Positions 42,769-50,338 of a DNA stretch of 64,000 nt are shown piece after piece. Location: contig NZ_CP031148.1 of the NCBI RefSeq assembly GCF_003342675.1, positions 2,108,001 through 2,172,000 on the forward strand, read 5' to 3'. The translations under genes were made by a program, and so were the position numbers. The DNA comes from Haloplanus rubicundus. Its GTDB lineage: Archaea; Halobacteriota; Halobacteria; Halobacteriales; Haloferacaceae. Position 1 is the first letter of the stretch, and every line of letters begins with the position of its first letter. The notes below the pieces were generated by a model. That model had not been told where the DNA came from. It worked only from the letters and a program-made list of their open reading frames with translations, and searched no databases.

Positions 42769-44163
42769 TCAAGTATTACAGTACGTTGTATACTCTGCAT
42801 CGAACTCTCGTGGCGGTGGTTGCTGGAATTGTGGACCCATATCCTTCGATGTATAGGGGTTTTCCAACACGGTCAGTAACCTCTTGAATTTGGATAGATC
42901 CCCAGTTTCGAGATACTCATCCAGTGCCTCTTCAACTAGGTAGTTGCGGGGGATATACCGCGGATTGGCTTCCTGTATCAACTCCTCATCCAGGCCGACA
43001 GCAGCCAACTTATTCCTAAGCCGTTCGAATTCTGCAGTTGCAAACGCTGGGTCATCAAACGTACCGGGCGTCTCTAATTCGAGGAACGTATTGGTATAGT
43101 CTGCGTTCGATTTGCGAAGCCACTCCAAGAATTCATCGACGAGTTCTTCCTCGCCATCTGAGTTGATCCCCAGTTTCCTCCGCATCATCGTGTAGTATTG
43201 CGCATCAAATCGATCCTCGAACTCGTCTAGTTTGCCTTCGATTTCATCATACGTGAGCGCTGACTGTGTACACAGCGGTTGGAGTGCCTCTGCGAACCGT
43301 TCGAGATTCCACCGCAAGATGGGTCGCTGGTTTCCGAATGCATATCGCCCGTGCTTATCGATTGAGCTGAACACCGTCTCCTCATCATAGTAATTCATGA
43401 AGGCACAGGGTCCGTAATCAAATGTTTCTCCATCGATACTCATATTATCCGTATTCATGACGCCATGAATGAATCCGACACGTAACCAGTCAACGACCAT
43501 CTCAATCGACGACTGCATGACTGCATCGAAGAACTCTAGGTACGTACGATCTTTTTCATTTAATTGCGGGTAGTGCCGGTCAATAACGTAGTCAGTGAAT
43601 CGCCGTAGTTCGTCGGATGCCTGGCCTGCAACGTACTGGAAGGTCCCGTATCGAATGTGACTGTTCATCACTCGGACAAGGGTGGCTCCAGGTTCTGTCT
43701 GTCGTCGTTCGACTGCTTCGTCAGTTTCGACGACTGCCAGACTTCTCGATGTTTTGATGTTTAGATTCTGCATCGCATATGAATACAGGTACTCTCTGAG
43801 CATCGAGCTGACAGTTGCGTTACCATCGCCTCTTCCGGAGTACGGCGTTCGACCAGACCCTTTCAGTTGAATATCGTATCTATTACCATCGTGCACATGT
43901 TCGCCGAGTATCATCGCTCTCCCATCGCCCAAGACGGTAAAACTTCCATACTGGTGGCCTGCATATGCTTGGGCGATTGGTTCTTCCAAGCGGTCCTGGC
44001 CTGCTAGAATCTTAGCATTGAGCTTCGTTATATCCAATCCAAGATCAGCACATAGCCTGTCATTAAGAACCAAAATTTTGGGATTAGCGATACTTTTGGG
44101 CGTTACTCTCGAATAGAGGTTTGAGTCTAAATCTTTGTAAGTGGTGTCAAATGAAAAGACCAT
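42769..44163 (-). CDS. selO: SelO (YdiU) family protein AMPylase
   Basis: SelO proteins are pseudokinases that transfer AMP to protein Ser, Thr or Tyr residues in oxidative-stress signalling. The 464-residue product has AGHQYGSFTVLGDGRA, the ATP-contacting LKGSGRTPYSGRGDG, REYLYSYAMQNLNI, and the catalytic-loop-like GFIHGVMNTDNMSIDGETFDYGP region. The length is close to the shorter SelO forms. Codon use is clearly AT-richer than its neighbours, and Lys, Asn and Ile are frequent, so the gene was probably acquired from outside haloarchaea. Confidence 0.9.
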   Translation of the reverse strand: MVFSFDTTYKDLDSNLYSRVTPKSIANPKILVLNDRLCADLGLDITKLNAKILAGQDRLEEPIAQAYAGHQYGSFTVLGDGRAMILGEHVHDGNRYDIQLKGSGRTPYSGRGDGNATVSSMLREYLYSYAMQNLNIKTSRSLAVVETDEAVERRQTEPGATLVRVMNSHIRYGTFQYVAGQASDELRRFTDYVIDRHYPQLNEKDRTYLEFFDAVMQSSIEMVVDWLRVGFIHGVMNTDNMSIDGETFDYGPCAFMNYYDEETVFSSIDKHGRYAFGNQRPILRWNLERFAEALQPLCTQSALTYDEIEGKLDEFEDRFDAQYYTMMRRKLGINSDGEEELVDEFLEWLRKSNADYTNTFLELETPGTFDDPAFATAEFERLRNKLAAVGLDEELIQEANPRYIPRNYLVEEALDEYLETGDLSKFKRLLTVLENPYTSKDMGPQFQQPPPREFDAEYTTYCNT

Positions 44164-44251
44164 TCAGTTTCATATGGCGTTATCTCGCTTGCTTCAATAA
44201 TCTTGTCTTTGGAAATATTAAGCATCGATCGATTAGAGAGGTTCAAATTGG

Positions 44252-44417
44252 CGTGTGCTGCATACACGCTCTGTATCTCGCAGACCGGTACTGGCAGATG
44301 CTCGGTAGTTCGTCGAGGCGCTGCTGCATACAGGGCGCGTATACAGCACACGAAACCGCGGCGACTGGGACCGTTGGGACGCCGAGTTCCCCTGTTGGCT
44401 CTGCTCTAGGAGCAGAG
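44252..44417. repeat. Long imperfect inverted repeat and hairpin upstream of selO
   Basis: The 25-base arms 44252-44276 and 44328-44352 pair at 22 positions (CGTGTGCTG and CAGCACACG at the outer ends) around a 51-base loop. A second stem, CTCTGCTC/GAGCAGAG with loop TAG, lies at 44399-44417. The first lies about 90-190 bases before the selO start, outside the expected promoter. It could be an RNA structure, a terminator or the end of a decayed element. No gene is seen between 44164 and 44773. Confidence 0.55.
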
Positions 44418-44773
44418 TCGATGTGCGTATCCAGCACCCCCGGCTTAAGAATCCCCTGTATATCAGAGTTCGTCGCCGACCGATCCGAGTCGTACACATT
44501 TCATAGCATCGGCGGTCCCTCAATAGCGGTAGTTATGGCGTGAGTTGCCGGGTGCAAGATTCTCTATTGAGAACCATTTGATTTAGTGGTTTGTTTTCTA
44601 TCACACGATCGACTGGATAGCCCGTCGGATGAGCCGTCGGCGAAACTATGCGGTCGAAACGGGTAAAAAGTGTGTACGGCTGACCCTGTATCGCTTCCCT
44701 ATTTCCCTAGAGAGCACATTCGGGGGACTGACGGACCTGCCATCTTAGGCCCCTGGGGCCCTACACCGGACAG

Positions 44774-46042
44774 ATGCCCGACACCAAACGACAGCACGAC
44801 ATGGTCGTCTGGGGTGCCACGGGCGTCGCCGGACGGCTCGTCGCCGAGTTCCTCACCGAGCAGTACGACCCGGACGCGCTCACGCTGGCGATTGGCGGCC
44901 GGAACGAGGAGCGTCTCGAAGCGCTGGCGGCCGACCTCACCGTGGGGACCGAGTGGGACGACGTTCCGATACTCCTCGGCGACGCGACCGACCCGAAGAG
45001 TCTCCGGGAGATAGCCGCCAGCACGGCAGTCGTCTGCACGACCGTCGGCCCGTACACCACGTACGGCACACCGTTGGTCGAGGCGTGTATCGACGCCAGA
45101 ACCGACTACTGCGACCTGACCGGCGAAGTGAACTGGATCCGCGAGACTGTCGACCGGTTCCACGACGCGGCGGTTGAGGCGGAGACGCGTATCGTCCACA
45201 GTTGCGGGTTCGACTCCGTGCCTGCAGACATCGGGACCGCGCTCGTCCAGTCGTTCGCCCGCGAGACGTTCGGTGTCCCCTGCGAAGCGGTCCGCATTTA
45301 CCTCGAGGACGGCAGCGGGGGCGTCAGCGGCGGCACGCTGGCCAGCTTCGGTGAACTGTTCGAAGCCGCCTCTGAGGACCCGGTGGTCCGGCGGACGCTA
45401 GTGAACCCATACTCGCTGGCCCCGCCCGGCGAGCGCAAGGGCGTCGACCCGGGCGAACAGCGGTGGCCCCGGAAGGACCCGTTGCGGGACGAGTGGACGG
45501 CACCGTCGCCGATGGCCCCCATCAACGAGCGCATCGTCAGGCGGAGCAACGCCCTCTTGGGCTACCCTTGGGGTCGGGAGTTCCGCTGTTCGGAGGTCGT
45601 TCCCACCGGGCGCGGCCTCAGAGGCGCGGCGACGGCGGGGGCGGTCGCCGGGGGTCTGGGATTGTTCTCGGCGGTGATGTCAGTCGGACCGCTCCGGTCG
45701 GGCATCCGGAAATACGTCTTCCCCGACCCGGGCGAGGGGCCGACGAGCGAGGAGACCGAACAGGGTTACTTCACGGTCCGGGTGCTCGGCCGCGGAACGA
45801 CCGACGACGACCCCTTCACCGTCGAGGCGCAGTTCGGGGCCGACTGGGGACCGGGGTACGGCGCAACTGCGCGGATGCTCGGGGAGACTGGAATGTGCCT
45901 GCGAGAGGACGACACAGACTCGCCGCTCTCCGGCGGCGTGTTGACCCCCGCCGCTGCGATCGGGACGCCGCTGGCCGACCGCCTGCGTGCAGTCGGGTTC
46001 ACCGCAACCGTGGGCGAGGCGACAGGGATGGGAGACGAGTAA
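44774..46042 (+). CDS. Saccharopine dehydrogenase-like NAD(P)-binding oxidoreductase
   Basis: The 422-residue protein has a Rossmann start (DMVVWGATGVAGRLVAEFLT), YCDLTGEVNWIRE, HSCGFDSVPAD and a short hydrophobic segment near residues 280-305, the layout of the saccharopine-dehydrogenase-like trans-acting enoyl reductase family linked to lipid metabolism. It is unlikely to make lysine. Composition is GC-rich like the core genome, unlike selO before it. It lies 48 bases from the next dehydrogenase-like gene. Confidence 0.85.
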   Translation: MPDTKRQHDMVVWGATGVAGRLVAEFLTEQYDPDALTLAIGGRNEERLEALAADLTVGTEWDDVPILLGDATDPKSLREIAASTAVVCTTVGPYTTYGTPLVEACIDARTDYCDLTGEVNWIRETVDRFHDAAVEAETRIVHSCGFDSVPADIGTALVQSFARETFGVPCEAVRIYLEDGSGGVSGGTLASFGELFEAASEDPVVRRTLVNPYSLAPPGERKGVDPGEQRWPRKDPLRDEWTAPSPMAPINERIVRRSNALLGYPWGREFRCSEVVPTGRGLRGAATAGAVAGGLGLFSAVMSVGPLRSGIRKYVFPDPGEGPTSEETEQGYFTVRVLGRGTTDDDPFTVEAQFGADWGPGYGATARMLGETGMCLREDDTDSPLSGGVLTPAAAIGTPLADRLRAVGFTATVGEATGMGDE

Positions 46043-46090
46043 GAGTGAGCCAACCGAACACCCTTGCCGTAACGGCCCGTACACTCATCA

Positions 46091-46975
46091 ATGCGTGTCC
46101 TCGTCGTTGGTGCAACTGGATTCGTCGGTGGTCGGCTCGTCGAGTCGCTGCGCTCGGCCGGCCACGAAGTCGTCGCCTTCTCTCGGAGTGCGAGTCGGTC
46201 GAGCTTTCCGGACGATGTCGAGATATTCGAAGGCGACCTCGCCGATCCGGCATCCTTGGAAGGGCTCTGTGACGGCATCGACGCGGCCTACTACCTCATC
46301 CACTCGCTGACAGCCAAGAATTTCGCGGATCTGGACCGAACTTACGCCCGCCGGTTCCGAGAGCGGGCGTCGGCGGCCGGCGTCGACAGGGTGGTCTACC
46401 TGAGCGGCATCAGCGGCGACGAGCGGAATCTCTCGCCACACCTCGCCTCCCGCCGGGAGGTCGAGTCGGTCCTCGAAGCGGGGAGCTTCGATCTGACCGT
46501 CCTCCGGGCGGCGATCATCATCGGTGCCGGCAGCGCGAGCTTCCGTATCGTCGACGACCTCACCGACCGGCTGCCCGTGATGACGGTCCCGAAGTGGGTG
46601 AGTACGCCGTGTCAGCCGATCGGCATCGACGACGCCGTCGCCTATCTCATCGGCGTCCTCGACGTCGAGGAGACCCGTGGCGGAATCTACGACATCGGCG
46701 CGCCAACAGTGTGGTCGTACAAATCACTGCTGAAGCTGACTGCCGAGGAGAAAGGCAAACGCGTGCTCATCGTGCCCGTCCCGGTGATGTCTCCGGGGCT
46801 CTCTTCGCACTGGCTCCGACTGACAACGGACGTCCAGTACGCCATCGCCCGCCCGCTGGCTGAGAGTATGCGGAACCCCGTGACGGTCGACCCCGACCGG
46901 GACCTGCAGTCAGTCGTTCCCATCGAGCAGACGTCGGTCGAGGTGGCGGTCCAGCGGGCGCTGGCGGATGGCTGA
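46091..46975 (+). CDS. NAD(P)H-binding atypical SDR protein
   Basis: The 294-residue protein opens MRVLVVGATGFVGGRLVESL with GxxGxxG at residues 7-13, and continues with FEGDLADPASL, AAYYLIHSL and VYLSGISGDE. It belongs to the NmrA/atypical SDR group, which includes enzymes and redox sensors without catalytic activity. The catalytic YxxxK is not seen. It is likely co-transcribed with the saccharopine-dehydrogenase-like gene and ends against the convergent gene at 46976. Confidence 0.84.
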   Translation: MRVLVVGATGFVGGRLVESLRSAGHEVVAFSRSASRSSFPDDVEIFEGDLADPASLEGLCDGIDAAYYLIHSLTAKNFADLDRTYARRFRERASAAGVDRVVYLSGISGDERNLSPHLASRREVESVLEAGSFDLTVLRAAIIIGAGSASFRIVDDLTDRLPVMTVPKWVSTPCQPIGIDDAVAYLIGVLDVEETRGGIYDIGAPTVWSYKSLLKLTAEEKGKRVLIVPVPVMSPGLSSHWLRLTTDVQYAIARPLAESMRNPVTVDPDRDLQSVVPIEQTSVEVAVQRALADG

Positions 46976-47404
46976 TCAGTCCTCCTCGATGGGGGCCTCC
47001 TCGACAGGTATCTCCTGGACCTGTCGAAGATCCGTGAGGTGGGATGCGGCCGCCGCCGACAGCGGGAACGTCCCGTCGAGATCCGCAATCGTTCGTCCGT
47101 GGATCAGTCGGCCAACCGGGGCGCCGCCGGCCGCATAGGCTCGTTTTAGTCCCGCAACCAGCGGGTCGGCGAGGCCCAGTCGACTGAGTATCCGTCCGAC
47201 CGTCTCCGTGCCGACGTGGACAGACTCGCCCTCGACGAGGATGAACGCGAAGGGGCGAGAATCAAACTGCGCTTCGAGGAATGCCTGTATTGGCTTGGCG
47301 TCCCAGCGGACGGCCACGACGCCGTCTACTTGGCGGGTCGCCGCCTCTGCGGCCGCACGGAACATCGGGTTGCTACCGTCGTACACGAGGAGCGACTGTG
47401 TCAC
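46976..47404 (-). CDS. Cysteine-free protein resembling the DUF393 thiol-oxidoreductase group
   Basis: The 142-residue protein opens SLLVYDGSNPMFRAAAEAAT. In DUF393/DCC proteins the equivalent spot is YDGxCxxC, so both cysteines would be replaced (S and F). The rest, with FILVEGESVHVGTETV and LKRAYAAGGAPVGRLIHGRT, also fits that thioredoxin-like family loosely. If right, it is redox-inactive. The assignment is tentative; coding potential is good. Confidence 0.62.
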   Translation of the reverse strand: MTQSLLVYDGSNPMFRAAAEAATRQVDGVVAVRWDAKPIQAFLEAQFDSRPFAFILVEGESVHVGTETVGRILSRLGLADPLVAGLKRAYAAGGAPVGRLIHGRTIADLDGTFPLSAAAASHLTDLRQVQEIPVEEAPIEED

Positions 47405-47862
47405 GTCTCCGTTAGCTGCTTTGGGGATTTGAGTGTTTGCGAGCGGAGTGGTCGTATAGCTGGGTCTCGTGCGTCCGACAACCTACTGACGGACTACCGG
47501 CAGACCAAGCTTATTCAGAACTGCGGTCCAACGTCTCTATATAGGGTCGCTCGGTAAACGCGCGATCAACGGAGTTAGCTCGGCGGTGGGCACGTTGCCC
47601 AAATGCCAGCGCGAAGGGGAGAAATTGGAAGATGACGACCAGATATCGACGGGACATCCCTCTCATTCTCTAAAATATACGAAGGGCGTGGTCGACAACT
47701 TGCAGTACGAACGTCGTTTTCGAGCAAGGAGGATATGTGAATGAGCGACCGCCTCAATTTCGGCGTATCCACCCTGAACCAATTACATGAGCGGTCGGAC
47801 ACGAAATGAAGTTACTGATCGGGGGACGGATCCTGTGAGAACCCGCTGCGACGGGGGACGGA
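47405..47862. other. Stretch without a recognisable gene
   Basis: About 460 bases between the DUF393-like gene and the CBS remnant. Short frames occur on both strands, but none has a recognisable motif or typical acidic composition. There is no repeat in common with the island modules. Confidence 0.35.
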
Positions 47863-47990
47863 TTACTCGTCCGGCTCGAATTCGCGGGACTGGCTCTCGA
47901 TCACGGCAGCGACGTCGTCCAGCGTGGCGATTCCAACGAGCCTCCATCGTCGTCGACGACTGGAATCCGCCGAACTTGGCCGTCGGCCAT
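47863..47990 (-). pseudogene. CBS-domain fragment with frameshift
   Basis: One frame reads MADGQVRRIPVVDDDGGSL, and after a shift near 47937 another reads LVGIATLDDVAAVIESQSRE to the TAA at 47863. Together they form the last 40 residues of a CBS domain (IPVVDDDG...VGIATLDDV). The rest of the gene is absent upstream. It is a broken remnant, of the kind that collects next to integration sites. Confidence 0.65.
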
Positions 47991-48184
47991 CGTCATCTCG
48001 GTCGGTCATCGATTCCCCATTCGTGAATGACGAACATGAGTCTGTGGTCCGTGCCCGGGCCGGGGTGCCCGGCAGCAATCGACTCTTCGGGGTTGCTCCG
48101 AGTCGGTTCTGTGTGCTCGCTACGCTTCCACCAAGTTCGCTGTCCTCACGGCTGATCAGCCACCCGGCGACAGCACTGACGAGG

Positions 48185-48560
48185 CGACCGTGACATCTTC
48201 CCAGCGGTGATTTTCAGTGCGTTCAGTACCCTTCGATTTCGACCGTCTCAGGCCCGGCAAGGAATCTCGTTCACCGCGTGAACGAGCGCCTGCAGCGCCC
48301 ATCTTCCTGTGACGAACTGACGTGAGGAGCGGAAGATGTACCGCGAGGGATTTGAACCAGAGAGCGAGCGTTAGCGAGCGACCGTGGTTCAAAATCCTGC
48401 AGCGCCCATCGCCGATTTCTCGTTCGTAATCGCACGACAACGACGGGATGATCGTCGAGATCACCGTCTCTGACAACAATGCCGTTGATTTCGTTCAGCG
48501 ACTGAACAATTCCGACCGATGGCGGTTTCGTCCCGCGGTTCGCTGTCTCTACGGCGTGGT
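48185..48560 (+). repeat. Conserved module E with two tRNA-Arg 3' ends
   Basis: Starts CGACCGTGACATCTTCCC, with the arm CGATTTCGACCGTCTCAG, partial tRNA ends at 48289-48302 and 48385-48409, an inverted T-arm copy (GGGATTTGAACC, about 48348) between them, and then the module body with hairpin CGTTCAGCGACTGAAC. It is nearly identical to module F with no length change over the first 214 bases; together they bound a 1,689-bp unit. Module-like sequence continues to about 48650. Confidence 0.75.
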
Positions 48561-48709
48561 GCACGACCTCTAATCATTGGGTCGTTGAACGTCTCTCGGT
48601 CGCGAGCAACTGTGTCCCAACAAAATCGGGAGGTACTGGTCACGGAAACGCGACACTACATAGTTGATGGGAACGAGTACAGAACACGCTCGGTCATCCT
48701 GCCCTCGAA

Positions 48710-49255
48710 TCAGTCGAACTCGGGGACGAAATCCTCGGCGAGTTCGGCAGCGAGTTCACTACCGGTGAGCCAGGTGATTTGCTCGTCGTCGAATCCGTAG
48801 TTCGGAAGTAGCGATTCGGCTGCTTCGCCGAGTGGAATATCGTTCGTGACGACGAGAACTCGATCCCCAGCCCCATCAAGCAGGGTTTCGAGCGCCAGTC
48901 CCACGATTTCCGTATCCGCTTTCTCGACGATGTCCTCCGGGCGATCGCTGGAGTTCGAAATGAAGCTCCGTGCCCGATCCATCACTGTCGAGACATCCGA
49001 GTCCGAATAGGCCGGACTCTCGGTAACCTTCATCCACCCCTCCTGTACTGCCTCGTCGACAGGAGACCGATCAGGAGAATACGCGTCGAGTGCAGTATCA
49101 CCAGTCACCTCGGCATATACTTGTGGTGAGATCCGGAAGATCGCATCACGCTGACGGGCCTCGCGGGCGAGTGCTTGGAACCCCGCACTGTCACGTCGAC
49201 CGCAACTGATGAGAACCGACGAATCGATGAAGATGACCTCTCCGTCGCGTTCCAT
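48710..49255 (-). CDS. PIN-domain toxin-like nuclease
   Basis: The 181-residue protein has the PIN acidic pattern: Asp in VIFIDSSVLIS (residue 11), Glu in QVYAEVTGD, Asp/Glu in KADTEIVGLAL, and Asp in VVTNDIPLGEAAE. PIN proteins of this size are usually RNases and often VapC-like toxins. It starts six bases after the stop of an HTH gene in the same direction, forming a regulator-toxin pair inside the 1.69-kb direct-repeat unit. Confidence 0.82.
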   Translation of the reverse strand: MERDGEVIFIDSSVLISCGRRDSAGFQALAREARQRDAIFRISPQVYAEVTGDTALDAYSPDRSPVDEAVQEGWMKVTESPAYSDSDVSTVMDRARSFISNSSDRPEDIVEKADTEIVGLALETLLDGAGDRVLVVTNDIPLGEAAESLLPNYGFDDEQITWLTGSELAAELAEDFVPEFD

Positions 49256-49261
49256 ACCGGA

Positions 49262-49777
49262 TCAGTCCTCGACGACGGGCCGGAGTGCATCCAAAATGAC
49301 GCCTGCTTCCAACGGAGAGAGTTCCTGTTCACGAGCCATAATCCGGTGTGTGACGGACCCGTCGGCGTATTCACGGGCGTAGTCGAGTGCGACGGCGAGC
49401 CCGTCGAGCCCGTGGCGATCGATGTACGTATCGACGTCGTCATCCCGCATTCGACGGGCGATCGCCTCGACTAGCTCCGGCGTGATTCGTCGTTCGGCAT
49501 CGCCTGCGACCAGTTGGAGATCGATCTCGTGAGCGGTATATTCCGCCGGCCGTCCGTCATTCGACTGTTCGACGAAGCCCGCGGCTTCGAGGTCGCCGAC
49601 GTATTCGTAGACCGTTCGCTGTGGGAGATCGAGCGTCCCGACGACATCCTGGATCGTCGTCGCCGGATGATGGTCGATATAGGTGTAGATCCACGCTTTT
49701 CGCGGATTCCCGAGGAGCGCGAACACCTCGCCACCAGTATCGAGTGGAGTATCCCAGTTTGCTTCTCTCGTCGCCAT
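49262..49777 (-). CDS. HTH regulator paired with the PIN protein (DUF7437-like)
   Basis: The 171-residue protein has an HTH at about residues 15-70 (EVFALLGNPRKAWIYTYIDH, LDLPQRTVYEYVGDLEAAGF) and a helical C-terminal domain (PELVEAIARRMRDDDVDTYI). It resembles a haloarchaeal antitoxin-like family that I remember as DUF7437. ATG 49777 is chosen because a promoter box (ACTTATT on the minus strand) and tandem operator-like repeats lie just upstream; an in-frame ATG at 49840 is less likely. It probably represses its own operon. Confidence 0.78.
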   Translation of the reverse strand: MATREANWDTPLDTGGEVFALLGNPRKAWIYTYIDHHPATTIQDVVGTLDLPQRTVYEYVGDLEAAGFVEQSNDGRPAEYTAHEIDLQLVAGDAERRITPELVEAIARRMRDDDVDTYIDRHGLDGLAVALDYAREYADGSVTHRIMAREQELSPLEAGVILDALRPVVED

Positions 49778-49785
49778 CAGTAGTA

Positions 49786-49806
49786 GCAAATTGCACGCAA
49801 ATTGCA
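49786..49806. promoter_or_regulatory. Tandem operator-like repeat before the HTH/PIN operon
   Basis: GCAAATTGCA occurs twice in direct orientation (49786-49795 and 49797-49806), 9-29 bases before the HTH gene's start codon, overlapping the expected transcription start. The 11-bp period puts both sites on one face of the helix. Autoregulation by the HTH protein is the likely use. Confidence 0.5.
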
Positions 49807-49873
49807 ATAAGTCTTGTTGAGATGGAGTCGTCACTGACATCAGGTTTCTACGAGCGCGTGGAGGGCTATCGTA

Positions 49874-50232
49874 CGACCGTGACATCTTCCCGGCAGTGAT
49901 TTTCAGTGTGTTCAGCGCTCTTCGATTTCGACCGTTTCAGGCACAGCAAGGGACTTCGTTCGTCGAGCGTACAAGCGCCTGCAGCGCCCATCTTCCTGCG
50001 ACGAACTGACGTGAGGAGCGGAAGATGTACCGCGAGGGATTTGAACCAGAGAGCGAGCGTTAGCGAGCGACCGTGGTTCAAAATCCTGCAGCGCCCATCG
50101 CCGACTTCTCGTTCGTAATCGCACGATAGCGTCGGGATGGTCGTCGATATTACCGTCTCTGAGTGCAATGCCGTTGATTTCGTTCAGCCACTGAACGATT
50201 CCGAACGACGGCGGTTTCGTCCCGTGGTTCGC
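49874..50232 (+). repeat. Conserved module F with two tRNA-Arg 3' ends, right boundary of the island
   Basis: Same structure as module E: partial tRNA ends at 49978-49991 and 50074-50098, with an inverted T-arm copy between, then GACTTCTCGTTCGTAATCGC and the hairpin CGTTCAGCCACTGAACG (about 50181). Similarity to the other modules stops in GGTTCGCTAC near 50232, and core-like DNA follows. This is the outermost copy and so probably the oldest right end. Confidence 0.75.
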
Positions 50233-50338
50233 TACATCTATACCGCGGTCAGACGGATCTACTCATCGAGCCATCGAACGTGATTCCTACCCGGCCGCAG
50301 GAACTGGGTCTAAGCCGACCGGCTCCGACACACGGTGA

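Larger units (their letters stand above)
30339..50098. mobile_element. tRNA-Arg-anchored accessory island built of att-delimited compartments
   Basis: The sequence GCAGCGCCCAT, the end of the tRNA-Arg plus one base, occurs in the same orientation at 30339, 30454, 34748, 40125, 41939, 48292, 48399, 49981 and 50088. Six of the copies (30454, 34748, 40125, 41939, 48399, 50088) are followed by a conserved noncoding module. Between them lie small operons with mixed base composition, pseudogenes and lost start codons. This fits repeated site-specific integration at one tRNA gene. No integrase, transposase or replication gene is visible, so mobility would need a helper. Confidence 0.75.

Noticed and set aside
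47575-47802. A 75-codon minus-strand frame between the DUF393-like gene and the CBS remnant
   Set aside because: No motif, basic composition and no sign of a promoter.
30339-50098. A CRISPR array, because of the evenly recurring GCAGCGCCCAT
   Set aside because: Copies are 0.1-6 kb apart, match the tRNA-Arg 3' end, and no cas gene is present.
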